Positions 21,646-33,269 of a DNA stretch of 64,000 nt are shown one piece after another. Position numbers and translations under genes: made by a program. The DNA comes from Perkinsus olseni. Its lineage: Eukaryota > Perkinsozoa > Perkinsida > Perkinsidae. Below the pieces are notes generated by a model. The model was not told the DNA's origin. It worked only from the letters and a program-made list of their open reading frames with translations, and searched no databases. Position 1 is the stretch's first letter; each line of letters opens with the position of its first letter. Location: the NCBI GenBank assembly GCA_013115135.1, contig JABANP010000006.1, forward strand, positions 186,001 through 250,000, in the 5' to 3' direction.

Positions 21646-24600
21646 TCAACGGTGAACTTTCTGAATCTGCGTCGGATCAAGCTTGGCTCTTTTCGCGGCC
21701 GGCTGGAACTCCCCGGACTCCTCCATCACCTCCCGCCATAAAACCGGTATCCGAGGATTTTTCTTCACTCGTCTGGCCATGTCGTCGAACTGCCGCACCA
21801 ACTCTCTGTTATCTTGAGTGCCACCGCCCCATAGAATTCGATATACTCTACGCAAGATACTACGCAACTGGTCATCGAGAAGTGACTGCCCTCCAGTGAC
21901 GATCAGTTTGGTACACTCGGTGATGACTTTGCTGTCCTCTTTGGAGACACTTCTATTGAGCAGGGACACGAACTGGTCGTTTTTCGCCTTAGTGTTCTGA
22001 CCGCCGGTTGACACTGCCACTTGTTTGAGCATCCGGTTGGTCAAGGCATTCAGATTCTCCCCGTATGCGTCTCTGCTCTTGAAGTTCGAGGTAGTGGACG
22101 AAGTGAATCCCGCACGGCTAACGAGCTTGCTGGACTTAGCTGCATCCTTTCCACTATTGAGTGCTGCCTCCAAGAAAGCATCCTTGCAGAGGCGAGCAGA
22201 GGCCGACATTGCTTCAGGAATTTGATTGAAAAACTGTGTCAAAGAGCCTATTGCCGGGCCGAACGTTTTATACACTTTCACGTGGGGCCTGAGCCATGCA
22301 GGTAATCGATGGGCCTCTCCCTGGAATCTGAAAACAACTTAGTTAGCGTGTAATTGCAGAGCCGGAAGAGTGGGGTGCCCGACCTCTCGTCGCAGAGCAG
22401 TACAGCGCCAAAATCGTTCTTGTGCCGTATGATCCGCCCTACAGCCTGATTCACGGCCCGCATGGCTTCGAGGCTATACCAGGCCCGGCCGAGTCCGGCG
22501 TGTGTACCTGGCGCATGACACACATTAGGCGTTCATTGAACTTATATACCATTTCTTATATCTCACCTGTTTCTGGATCCTCCATGCCCCTCGCTGTATC
22601 CAAGTATTGCATTTTCAATTGTACTCTGTCATCCTTGAACATAGGGTAGGGTATCTGTAGAACATGCCAAGATCGGAGAACGACATCTCGATTAGTGGGA
22701 AGTCTTACTCCTACGACCACGACTATGCGGCATTGGCGATCAGTGAGGTCCACACCTTCACAAACTTTACCACGACAAACTGCGCAGAGTATGGCGCCCT
22801 TGCACGACTCGGAAGCTATGGCGGCTGTGTACTCCGCCAGGACTGGTCTTAGACGGGTCTGAGCACCGCGAAGTAGGCGAATTTGCCTTTCGGGACCAAA
22901 CCCAAGAGGCGGAGTGATACGACATCAAGCGTCAGTTTGGCCGAGTGGTCTAAGGCGCCAGACTCAAGTTCTGGTGGAGAAATCCGCGTGGGTTCGAACC
23001 CCACAGCTGACATATTCAACCCGCTTATCTACAGCATCATTTGGCTCTTCGAAAATCCTTAGTCCTCTTTGCTGCAATCGGTTGGTGACATCATGCGAGT
23101 CCCAGAAGTCTTTAGCAGTCCTTAGCTGCGCATAACTGCTGAAAGCAACTAGCACACCGTCCCCACCTGACAAAAACATATGGCACAAGGAAACACGCCC
23201 GTCCTGGTCTCACCAGCCTTGGGTGCAACGTTCGCTAATACATTGCCGAGCTCTTGCAAGTAATCATGGTTGTTCCTCGTTCTATAGCTACCATTGAGTT
23301 TAACACTCGTTGGCCCGGCGCATACGATACCGCCCCACACTTGATCAACAGAGACGGAGGTGGCATCAGGGACAACAACCTCATGGGGCCCGGCCTGCGG
23401 CAGCCAATGAGAGATCGATTATGGCCTGGCATTGTGCTCACTTATGATGTGATCGTTCTCGAGCATCATCGGGAACTCCACGCCCCGCAGCCCGCGCTTG
23501 AACTCGGCAAGGGGGGCGAGCGTTCCGCTCGTGACTATAAGAGAGAGAATGCCTTCGCTCGCCAGCAATTTTTTGGCCGCTACTCCTCCTGAGAAGCACC
23601 TGAAGCCCGGGTGAAAGTTGCGATTGCCCCCGTACGTTACGACTGTATTGCATGAAGAATTAAGCATCAACGAGAGGCACCAGGCTCTGCTAAGATTCGG
23701 AGGCTGGCACACCTTAGGTGAACTGATTTCATGTGATCCGCCTGCTCTCTTATATTTTCCTCTCGACACTTCGCTGCTCTCGCATCCTTGCCTTGAGTGA
23801 CGGAGAAGCGAAACACCTACGGCGATGTCTCCCAACGAGCAGCAAAGGAGATTGTCCCACCTTATCCAAAAGCTCCCTATGCTCGACGCCATTTTCGAAT
23901 ACTAAGTCGATGACACGCTGGAAGCTCTCAAGGAATGCACCCGAAGAGGCAGCTCCTGCATGTAATAGTTGTAGATCCGTCAGACTCAGCATTGCGCTGC
24001 TCACCAAGTGTGTTGTTATTCGAGTGCCCACCCGCATCAGCCTCCGGAGCCGTCGTGTGGAATAGGGAGATGGCCTGAACAAGATATTGGACGCCAACAA
24101 ATTTAACGCCTCACTCCTTCGAGTGTCGAGCGTATTCTTGTGACGGTCTGGTCAGTGATCCCAGCTTGCTCGAAAAAGTCAAGAACCGCGCTGCCCTCAG
24201 TTGCAGTGACGAGATCAGCCGACGTGAGAGCAGCTTCTAATGACATCAAGTCCTGAATGACAGAGCATCCCTTAATGGGCACTCCACGGCGTATGCGGAC
24301 CTCTTTGAGACGTAGAAGGTCCTCCTCCGTGACGGGTGCGGCTGAGATGCTGTCCTCCGGAGGCTGCTCCACGTTCAGGCCAAGGATTTTCGCGGAATGG
24401 TTGCAGCGATACACCGCCTGCAATGAGGATCCTCAGCGGTGCATCCTACGATGAAGCATCCGAAAACCCAGCCCCTATCTGTCTGCTCTGCGCAGTGCTT
24501 AGGCTTCCTTCGAGCCCGATCAAGCAGGTGAATGAGTGTTTTGGCGTTGCTCAGAGCAGATCGCAGATAGGGCGTCAAGGACTTGTACCTCGTCCAGTTC

Positions 24601-26133
24601 TTCAACAGCCGAGAAGATGTCAAAGTTGCCCCACTCAAAACTCGCCGATTCTTCGCAGACCGATTCTATGTTATGACCCTCGTCCACTATAACGATCGCT
24701 CCTGCGGAGATACGATTCCCAGAGTCACGAGGGAAATGCAATATTCACCTTCCAAGGCCTGGGGCCCAAGAGCACCTCTCAGAGCTGACATGTCGAAGAG
24801 ATAATTGTACGGGACAAGTACGCAGCCCAGATTGGGCCCCTCACGCGCAACCTTCCGGGCGTAGTAAAACGGGCAGTATCCTACAAGAACAGCTGAGCTC
24901 CTGCAGCTGAGCGCGACAGCACCAACCCTTTCCTATGGCGTGCGACGTTAGCTCCTCGACATCGAGAGCTGGCGGCGGTATCATTGAGGGCGTCTCGTTC
25001 ATCTTCCATATCCGATTATAAAACGGGCAAGCATTCTTGAGTATCAGACTGGGACACGATGACAGGAACGGTATTGGCTCCGGTGAGGGCAGAGTTCTCA
25101 CCTTGTACACGCAGCCGTTTTCCGACTTCCCTGAATGGCATTGATCTTGCTATGAACGCAGTAATGCTCTCGTGAAGCTAGAGTTATATGTTGGCAGTCC
25201 TTCGCATAGCTCGTGTTCCTCAGCTCTCGCATCACCTGAGCGGTAGCCGGCCATGAATGCACTGCAATTTCGAGGAGCTGAGATGTTCCATCATCAGTAT
25301 TAACTAAGAGGAATCGAATACAGCGGATACGGGGACCGAGGAGATACGGGGACCGAGGAGATGCATGGCCCTAGAGTGCGCAGTTTCCGCTGCATTTCAA
25401 GATACCTGGCGCAATTGACTATGTGTCCTCGATGAATACACAATCTTTGGTGTTGTAATCGACGTCTTGGGAGGAGGCGGGGACGGCGAACGCCGAGACT
25501 GTCGCTGGTGTTGCTCGACGATAAGCTGCTTCGAACGCCATGCCATCCCACTAACTCCTGCAGTACAGAGGGGCACCATCAAAACAAATCATATCATTCG
25601 AGTTATTACCGATCTCCAGGCTCTGAGCTATCTCAGCTTGCGTCTCTGGAAGAGGAGCTTCGATCGATAAAGGAGGCTTGGACGATGACGACTGGTCATC
25701 GGATAGGCTCCTCCGCCAGGCAAGGGTAGCGCAGAGGAGGCAGAGGGTCTTTCCTGGATGGAAGACCTCGAGCCCGAGAAAGGTGCAATGGTCCTCCGAG
25801 AGTCAACGAGAGAGGTGGAATTCCACTTGCAAGACGCCACAGACCTGTTCCAGTCGGGGACTCGAGCAGAGCGTTGTGACCTGTTGGCGAGCCGGCTTTC
25901 GGAGGGTCAGAATAAGCCGCTTGGAGAGTCTCTATGACCTGGCAGGCAATTACTATTGCGAGTAACACGGAACCAAGTTCACCACAGTATTAATCTACCT
26001 TGGTCATGTACGCCAGTTGCGGAGGATACGCTTCAAAGGGGAACTCCACAACGACCCCATTGACATCGTAAGTCCTGACACCATCGGCTACTGCGCTTTC
26101 CGCAGACCCTGTCGAGGATGAGGATGAGGGCAT
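21646..26133 (-). CDS. RTEL1: RTEL1-type Fe-S DNA helicase (Rad3/XPD family)
   Basis: Superfamily 2 helicase that unwinds D-loops and telomeric loops. The start ATG is at 26133 ([19 protein letters not shown]), followed by [19 protein letters not shown], the Walker A motif split by an intron (ESPTGTG then [13 protein letters not shown]), motif Ia (YSSRTHSQL), and the Walker B box [20 protein letters not shown], which carries DEGH where DEAH is usual. Later come [35 protein letters not shown], and the RTEL1-like [19 protein letters not shown], then [16 protein letters not shown]. The C-terminal exon (21646-22281) is helical and may contain a harmonin-like domain, ending at KVHR. RTEL1 is preferred over XPD, FANCJ and CHL1 from the VIRH block and the region after it. 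A tRNA-Leu lies antisense in one intron and a 17-nt tandem repeat in another. Confidence 0.85.
22931..23012 (+). tRNA. trnL-CAA: tRNA-Leu (anticodon CAA)
   Basis: Eighty-two bases fold as a type II tRNA. The 7-bp acceptor stem pairs GTCAGTT with AGCTGAC (one G-U pair), the D-arm reads GGCCGAGTGGTCTAAGGC, the anticodon stem CCAGA/TCTGG holds the loop CTCAAGT with anticodon CAA, a short variable arm follows, and the T-arm is GTGGG-TTCGAAC-CCCAC. The discriminator base is A, as expected for leucine. No CCA is encoded and no intron is seen. It lies on the strand opposite the helicase gene, within an intron that begins just after the exon encoding [11 protein letters not shown]. Confidence 0.96.
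25326..25359. repeat. 17-bp direct tandem repeat, two exact copies
   Basis: The unit gatacggggaccgagga occurs at 25326-25342 and again at 25343-25359. Its length is not a multiple of three, and it falls between helicase exons, so it is taken as intronic. Confidence 0.85.
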
Positions 26134-26610
26134 AGGTTCAAAAAGTAAGTCTAGCTTCCTGGTTGCCTATTGAAACAAAATAAATTATGTTGCGTGAAAG
26201 CAGTGTTCCCTTCGTGAAAGGAGGATATCAGTGATTCCATGTCAACACGATGAATTCTAGCATCTCCGATGAGTTCTACAGTTGACTTCCTCGATTCTCC
26301 TTGGGAAACCGCTGAGCAGCTTCCTCTCTGAGAAGTCGTTAGTGCATGACTATAACGGGGTGAAACGGCTCATGAGCTTCAATTCGCAGGAGATGATTCT
26401 CTCATCTCGAGCTTCTCAAGGTCGCTGAGAAGCGCGAGAGAACTCAATACCAGCGCGGCGAGGCCGACACTTGTCTAGTGAGCGCATTGGAACGATCGAG
26501 GTGGAGAAGCAAACAAGGAGCCCCCCGCCAATTAACATCATCTCTCAACAAAGCTTCCAATGATCATGAAACGCAGATATCACACCAGAAACCGAGAGCC
26601 TCAGAATGTA
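26134..26610. other. Intergenic stretch upstream of the helicase
   Basis: About 480 bases between the helicase start (minus strand, 26133) and the end of the next minus-strand gene at 26611. It presumably holds the helicase promoter and 5' leader and the 3' end of the upstream gene. No RNA gene or repeat was recognised. Confidence 0.4.
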
Positions 26611-26940
26611 ACCTTGTCGTGGGGATCGATCCAATTGATAATTTGGCACTCACCGTCATTATGGACAACCATATCAATGTCTACCCGCTTCGGCATGGGG
26701 TCTCTCTTGGCAGGCATCGGGAAGGCTGACATGCTCTCCACCTAATATGAAACGATCGCGGCCCTCCTTCCCAAGCTCGAGAGTAAAACACACCTCTACG
26801 GACTGCTGGCGGACCCAGTCCTTCAAAGACCTCCAACCTTCGAACTCGTCGTCGGATTCTGGATCATGACCTTGGTGTCCGACCACATCGTATCCAACGT
26901 GCTTAGCGAAACTGCATGTGATAGACGGAATCCATCAATA
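26611..26940 (-). CDS. Putative short protein, unidentified
   Basis: A coding reading is strong at the C-terminus: MPKRVDIDMVVHNDGECQ followed by WIDPHDKVTF and a TGA at 26611-26613. It joins in phase, across a 49-nt intron with a GTGTGT donor and TTAG acceptor, to an upstream exon that reads SDDEFEGWRSLKDWVRQQ and VGYDVVGHQGHDPE. The beginning is not located; exons may continue to about 27000. No domain recognised. Confidence 0.5.
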
Positions 26941-27029
26941 ACCCTTGTCCCGCAGAGACGGAATACGCTTTCTTCACTGCTGGTACAACAGTAGGACGGT
27001 GCGATGACAGCAACAACCGAACGTCTGCG

Positions 27030-27300
27030 TCACTTCATCTCCTTCGCCAATTCAATTTTCTCCGTCCGATCTTCCTGTTTGTCCTTCAGCTTTGTCAGAC
27101 CCGTCCGGCAAAGGTAGTATCCAGCACCATAGCGTTTGATCGCCACTCGAACATCTCGCTCCCGGAGACCATACCTTGCATGGGTATCTCGTCGGCATCA
27201 CGGAGAGCTGCCTATTCCTCACCTTTCGGCGATTCGACTGATAGTGAACCTCGCGGGATCCAACGAATGGAGGAAAGAAAAGATACTCCCTGAGAGACAT
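27030..27300 (-). CDS. Putative short basic protein, unidentified
   Basis: The start ATG at 27300 gives MSLREYLFFPPFVGSREVH and continues to a likely donor after NRRK. The following exon can be read in two frames: one gives RERDVRVAIKRYGAGYYL, then a lysine-rich helix ending KIELAKEMK at a TGA (27030-27032); the phase-consistent one gives IPMQGMVSGSEMFEWRSN and stops earlier. The first looks more protein-like but needs a different splice site. About 60-80 residues in either case. Confidence 0.35.
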
Positions 27301-27945
27301 GACGTAGCAAGTAGCAACTATACAAATTTTACGTGTTTTTAGCCGCTAGCGGGATCTTCCAAGGTTCCCCCGAAATCAACTACGATAAAGTGCAACGAGG
27401 AAAATTTCATCATGTGAGGGAGTTCACCGACCAGGGGTTGGTGCAAACCCGCGACTCGACGCTACGCTGTCACCGTGCAACTAAGTCGCCATGAATGGCG
27501 CTCTCTGACAATGAGTAGCTCATTTCACCTGAACCGCGGGTCGAGCTTTCTCCATTCCGGAAGTTTTATCGGGAATACACGGGGCATGAGCCGATCGATT
27601 CCTCGGTCCTTCCAGTATCTGTAGTTCTCCGCCGTCGACAGAGTTGGGAAACTAAGTAAATACACCGCCATCAGACGAAGGAATCAGATGTCCATGTCCC
27701 ACCGATTTCCGACAAAGTACGTGTAGGGCATATCCCCAAGAGCGACATTATCTTCCTGAAAAGTCCGCAGAAGATCGTCACTGATTGATCAGCTAGGCTC
27801 GTCTACCCATAACTGGGACCCTAAGGTCGAATCCGGTGAAGTCGTAATTGATTCTAAACTTGTGAGGGTACGCTGCTGCTCGGATCATCAGGATCGCCGC
27901 CCGGCCTCCATGTCGTCTTGAAGCCGCCCTAACGCCACGCCCTGG

Positions 27946-29820
27946 TTAGGTAGCTTCGACTGTTCCGTTGACTACCAGCTCTTTTTGCTGACGATTATCC
28001 ATCCACTCTTTCACCACAGTTTTGGAGTCGTCGAGGAACGATGGTCGAGCGAAGGAGTCCGCATGTTCAGACATGCTTGACTTTGCCTCCATCTCCGGGT
28101 TGGTGACTGAGCCGCATATTCCAGACAGGTCAGGATAACCGCCGCTTACGGACGTATCCCTTTCGGCCCTCTCCTTGGTGGCGCCTAGGCACACGCATCT
28201 TCTTCGAAGTCCCACCGCCGGCTCTGGCGAGGCGACATGCTGTTGGATGAAGCATTCACCCCGCAAATCAACAGATACATCACGAGACCTCCAGTTTCCC
28301 TCAGAGACGGAGTCCCGTAAGACGAGACCGAGGACTTCCACCGACTAACCGACGTATGAGGGATCCATTCCTTCCAACAAGCGTCTCTCTTGAGCCCTGC
28401 GGGGCTCCTAGGCAGCCTGCTCGCTGCCCAACGCAAACAGTGAGCACTCCAGATAGCTGCATTGCAGATTAACATGAATACGAACATTATCCGCGACTCA
28501 TCGCTGACCGCAGGACCGAATCGATATCGCCATCTACAAGCTCCGGATAACTGCTCGAGAACTCCTTGAAGCCCCCGCTCAGAAGGTAGACTTCGTCCCA
28601 CCCCTTCTGGACCTAGCAAGGACCGTCGAACGGTCAGCGTCCAATTGGTGGCGTTATCTGCTCTTACCATTGCCGCGACCGTATTCTTAGCCGCTCTATC
28701 GTCGATATCGTACACCACCATTACACGGGCTCGCTTCTCGTGAGCGATCGATGCAGGAATACCTTGCACCAGAGCGCCAATTCCTATCGCAGGGGACTGC
28801 GCACAAACACCGCAGCAGTACGGATACCAGGAGCTGCTCACAACGCCCTCGTGTGCTACCTTTGGAATCGCCCAGCCCTCGAGAGGTCCTGAACTTGGCC
28901 ATTTCAGGTAATATCCGGTCCCGAGCCAGTAACACGGCCGGGTAGCTGATAGCCGTTGCTATATGAGCTACATTAAAGTCTTCAGGGGACCCTGATGACT
29001 GTAAATGACCACTGCGAGAACTGTGATGTTACTCAGATCTAAAAGCAGAACGTCAGATGTGTCCACCCATCCCATAGACTCTGAGCTTATAACCGAATGC
29101 ACAGTAGCACCTGAGCTCGATCCCAGCGATCCTCACAACCAAGGCTTGTACAACACAAGAGCATATGCGCACTGTGCGTAATAAATTCTGTCCAGTACTA
29201 CTCTTCTGACTCGCCCCTGTTTTATTGGTGTGTCCTCTGCTGGTGGCTGTGACATCTGAGGCTGCTGGACTCCCTGAATGGGCTGAGTCTTTCATCGACT
29301 TTCCACAGAGATACCTTACAGTCGGCGTTATCCGAAGTGGCGCTGTCCGTCATGGCGTATACTGACTCTATCACTTCCGACTCTCGCAGTATTCGAGCCA
29401 GCGTCCCGGGTTTGATCCCTATGAATCGACACTCAAAATCATTCAGACTCCGCCGGACTCTACTGTTGAAGACTTCCTGCTTTCTCGACGCAAGCTCCTT
29501 ATCAGATACTAAGGTGATATTCTTTGCGGTGGCACCAGTGTCGATGTTTGACACCACCTGAAGAACCGAAAGCCAACATGTGAGAAGCAACAGCTGGCTC
29601 AGCTGACCCGCGGTCTCTATTCGGGGCCAACTCGGTGATAAGCCCTACCGGAAGCATTACATGAGCATACTTGGGATTTGGTTTAATCTTCCGATCCAGA
29701 ACGTTCTTCCTTCTCGGCACCAGTGGGCTGCCAGTATCTGTATTCTTTACGAGGCGCAGCAAATGACATCCGAGTCGACAAAACTGAGCCGGCACTGAAC
29801 GACCGTGATCCACGTAGCAT
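27946..29820 (-). CDS. CEP41: CEP41-like rhodanese-domain centrosomal/ciliary protein
   Basis: CEP41 is needed for tubulin polyglutamylation in cilia; here it fits a flagellated stage. Matches to the family: an N-terminal segment RKIKPNPKYAHV then VSNIDTGATAKNITLV (family IDTG/LDTG block), a helix RKQEVFNSRVRRS, then the rhodanese domain with SDVLLLDL, EDFNVAHIATAISYPAVLLA, MVVYDIDDRAAKNTVAAM and, after a 55-nt intron, GWDEVYLLSGGFKEFSSSYP. The active-site loop has YDIDDRA and no cysteine, so it should be catalytically dead, as in animal CEP41. The start is uncertain (an ATG at 29820 or one slightly inside). The C-terminus is also uncertain: one frame stops at 28185 after RRWDFEEDACA, another continues to 27946 with VVKEWMDNRQQKELVV. 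Confidence 0.75.
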
Positions 29821-29830
29821 TGTACGGCAT

Positions 29831-30426
29831 TTTGGCCTCGAGCCGGAAGAACGTGACCTCAATTCAAATACCCACTCCGAAATTCAAACAGTAGAAACTC
29901 CAATTTAAGATGGTTCATTACGAAGTTGACTTTTCAACACCTCATATGTACCCCTCATGGGAATTCATGACGGCGAGATGCTCGATCCACAGACTCCAAG
30001 ACTGATAGTCGCGCGCAAGACTGTAGGGTGCTAGGCTGAAGCGATTCAGACTCAGTTTTAGTTTCAGCTTCAAATTGCGATGAGAGATTTTTTCGAATTG
30101 TGATATCTTCTATCGCGGTTTTCTAAATGCGCTGTCGCCCACGGTGAACTACACAGTCAGCATCATCAACTTCTCGTACTCTAACCCTAGAAACAATCTA
30201 ATCAGTGTATTCTCTTCACAGTTACTGGGAAATTCGAACAGAGGGCCGTGCACGAAATAAAATACGCAATATTGTTTAGGTTCAGTATAGCTGAGTGAAC
30301 TGACTCCGTCGCATCCGTATGCAAACCGATGAGTGCGTGCTCCTCTCTGTGCGAAAGCGTCACCGGTAAGCTCTAAACCGCAACACTGGAATCTTGAGAT
30401 AAAACGAATTATCACGCGAGACCCGT
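29831..30426. other. Intergenic stretch between divergent genes
   Basis: Separates the CEP41-like gene (-) from a plus-strand gene starting about 30427. A minus-strand frame of 111 codons (30149-30484) crosses it but runs into the opposite gene, has no recognisable content, and is probably chance. No RNA gene was seen. Confidence 0.4.
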
Positions 30427-32240
30427 GTGCCAATGACGAGCGGCAGTTTGTTTTGTAACCGCCTGTTATCTTCCATGTCGCCACCGCCCTCTTCCTCCGA
30501 GCAAGCTACTACTGCTTATCATCCCCTCCCGGAGTATAGGGAGATCGATGACGTCAATGAGTCCACTCAGGGACGGCACAAACCTAAATCGTGCCTATGG
30601 CTTCTCTTGAAGGTAGTATACATATTTAGGGAGCTTTTTACTGAGTCAATCGCGGTCAATCCCACTTCTGGGCTCGTTCTGTCGAACTGACATAGCTCGT
30701 TGCTGCTTGTCGATGCGTTCTATGAGCACCCGCAGATCGTGTGTTCGCGTGTGGGAGGAATCACTGCGGCTCTCTGTGTACCTCTGGCGATACGTGCTTC
30801 AGATTCTTGCAGCTGTCCTGGCAGTGGGTGTACTAGTAACGGGTGTCTGGCAATTCACAATCGTCAAGCTTGGCCACTCGGGGTGCTCTGCTAAACGGAT
30901 GGAGGCGTTAGAACCCGAGTTCGGAAAATTCGATCTTCTGCCGAAGGTAGCGACCTCGTGGGGCAAGGACTGTGCCTCCGTTCAACCCCGTTTTTTCGCT
31001 TCTTGGTATTTGTGAGGGACTACGAGACAAGTCACTGCCCACATCCTCGCCATGGTTTTAATGTCTTTCAGTCATTCGTGCTCATAGAACAGTCTCATCG
31101 AACATACAGTGCATTGGAGGTATTCCCAACGGACGAGCAAGGAAAGATAACGGGAGGCAGTCTAGGATACTATTACAAGTACCTCCTCTTGAATTACCGC
31201 TAACTCGACTGAACTTCAATGCTGTTTCTCTGGTAGCGGCTTCGAGAATCGGACTGGGATACCTCTCAAGCTATCGTGGTTTTTACCGGTTTTTCGCGCG
31301 CCATTGGGGGGCATTATGAAAGCTGCTTACGCAGGTACCATGGCCCGTGGTGGAACGTCTACGGCCTCACAGATGAGCTCGGGAATACCCTCCTCACTGC
31401 TTCTACCGATTGGTTTTCTATTGGCAAAACTGTCAACATACACAGGTTTGTCGTCGGAAGCCGCGAAGCTCCCTGCGCCAGAGTCTACCATTAGGTGCGA
31501 TGAGTCCGCAGAGAATCCCATCTACTACAGTGCGAAGGAAACAAGTCACTGGCTCATGAATAAGTAGGCCTCTCTCAGGACGTGACGGGTATCGCCATCA
31601 GAGTTTGGTGATTGCAGAATTCGGAAGTTGTTCGGGTCATTTATTAATACGGAATACTCTTTCTATGCCATAAACAAGGAGACTGGTGAGAAGACGCTGC
31701 TCGGTCTCTCTGTCAAGCAAGGCTTTCAAGCTAAGCAACTGGTGCTAAGGTAGTGCTTGGAGGCTTGAGGGGAGAACTAGAGATAATCAAGGATAGGAAA
31801 AGGCGCCACGAGGTTCATGGACCGGAATGGGTGAGCGCTCTGGTCGTTACAGTAGAGCAACGCATTCCGGATTCCGAAAGTTGACGCTATTTGCGCTCAA
31901 ATGCGTGGATGTTTCTCGCCTTTCTCCACAGAGCACCAGACGAGTCCCAACGGAAGATGTACGATGCCGTACTGGTCTCAAGACATTGGATGAACCAATT
32001 CGATTATTGGCTGGTGCATTGTGATGATGCTCCCGATATGCCGGAAGAAGAGCATACTGGTAGCGAGGGTTGATTCCTTGACAGGAGAGGCCGAATTCAG
32101 TTTAACAACGGCATGTTACCATCTTAGTTCCATCGTCGGTATTCGGGGCCGTGACGGCCGTTGGAGCATTCAGAGACGTAGAGAAAAAGGGAAAGCAATC
32201 GGCCCCGCAAGTGTAGACTGCAAATGCCGCTCTGATCTCT
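30427..32240 (+). CDS. Unidentified membrane protein
   Basis: Exon-like pieces on the plus strand: a serine/proline-rich N-terminus (SSMSPPPSSSEQATTAYHPL), a strong hydrophobic helix near 30785-30860 (YVLQILAAVLAVGVLVTGVW), then soluble segments SYSAL-like near 31110 (EVFPTDEQGKITGG), near 31340 (NVYGLTDELGNTLLTASTDW) and near 31630-31760 (SFINTEYSFYAINKETGEK), and a tail near 31880-32070. This looks like a single-pass protein with a folded domain rich in beta-type sequence after the membrane helix. A lipid-binding tubby/scramblase/LURP-like fold is possible from the pattern but unproven. The exon joins are not fully resolved. Confidence 0.45.
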
Positions 32241-32534
32241 AATACTCGTGAATGTACCTTTTTTCAATGGATGAAGGCGTGTTTCCTGCTAACCTGTTCC
32301 TGTCGGATTTTGAGTTCGTACTAGTGGTCACGATTCATCTGGCTTTGTGAGTAAATTCGGCAGAACATCAGGCGATTTTTGCCCCTCTCACCTTCAAGTT
32401 CTGTGCTCTTCACGGGGGGGAACCTTTGAGCTCGATTGAGGCAGCCTAGCATGTATTCCAGCATTGGTCTTGAATGCCACCGCATGTGATTCTTGCGAAC
32501 TCTGCTCGATTTTCAGTAGCGTGCTGAATTCGAG

Positions 32535-33236
32535 ATGATCCCGCGGACCAGCTGCTCAGTGGTGCCCTGCAGAACTTCGCGAGGAGCTTATCTCCAATTG
32601 AGTCGGCGGTTCTTCGCCTACGAGGACACTCCAACGTTTTGGCTCAAAGGTCACAAAAAGACTGTGCTGACCATACAGCCCATGTTTGATCGGAATTACA
32701 GATTGGTAATCCTGGTATTCAGTGGTTAACACGGGGCAGAGAGCGAGTATCGTTTAGGCAACATGGCACGCGAAGGAGGCACTCGGGTTGGGACGTGCTG
32801 CTAAATGGGATAACTTACCAGGCGCGTTCGAACCAGAGGAAGGGTGGGACAATCGGCTCATCGCCAAGATAGAAGAAGATAAGGATGTATGAAGTCTCTT
32901 TTCTGTCTTGTGGATATCTCCGGCGTGGTGCGGTAGGCGCTTGACGTCCAGCGGAAAGAGCTCATGCGGGACTCTGAGGGCAACCAGTGGTTGACGATCA
33001 AGTCAGAAGAGCAAGAGAGCGACGATGAATATGACATGGACGACCCCCTATGGGCTAACGAGGAGTATGATTTCATCGTAACATATCGTATTGTCATCTT
33101 CGCTGTTCTCAGAGTGCTTACACAATGGGCGCAGTCCTGTGTCTGTCCACTACGACGAATCCACAGCCAGTACTATCTCCCACCGACCAGGATAGAGCAA
33201 GTTTCTGTTTGCATCGCAAGGATGCCCCCCAAGTAG
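32535..33236 (+). CDS. Unidentified acidic protein (possibly the 5' part of the HflX gene)
   Basis: Clear coding pieces: YEDTPTFWLKGHKKTVLTIQ near 32615-32675, then KEALGLGRAAKWDNLPGAFE, and, across an intron of about 48 nt (32887-32934), ALDVQRKELMRDSEGNQWLT followed by an acidic patch (EEQESDDEYDMDDPLWANEE). The frame near the end is unclear. No domain recognised. Because it runs directly into the HflX gene on the same strand, it might be its N-terminal extension, but I see no HflX homology before 33270. Confidence 0.4.
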
Positions 33237-33269
33237 GTCGGGAGCCAGTCACAGACCGCTGAGAGCCAT

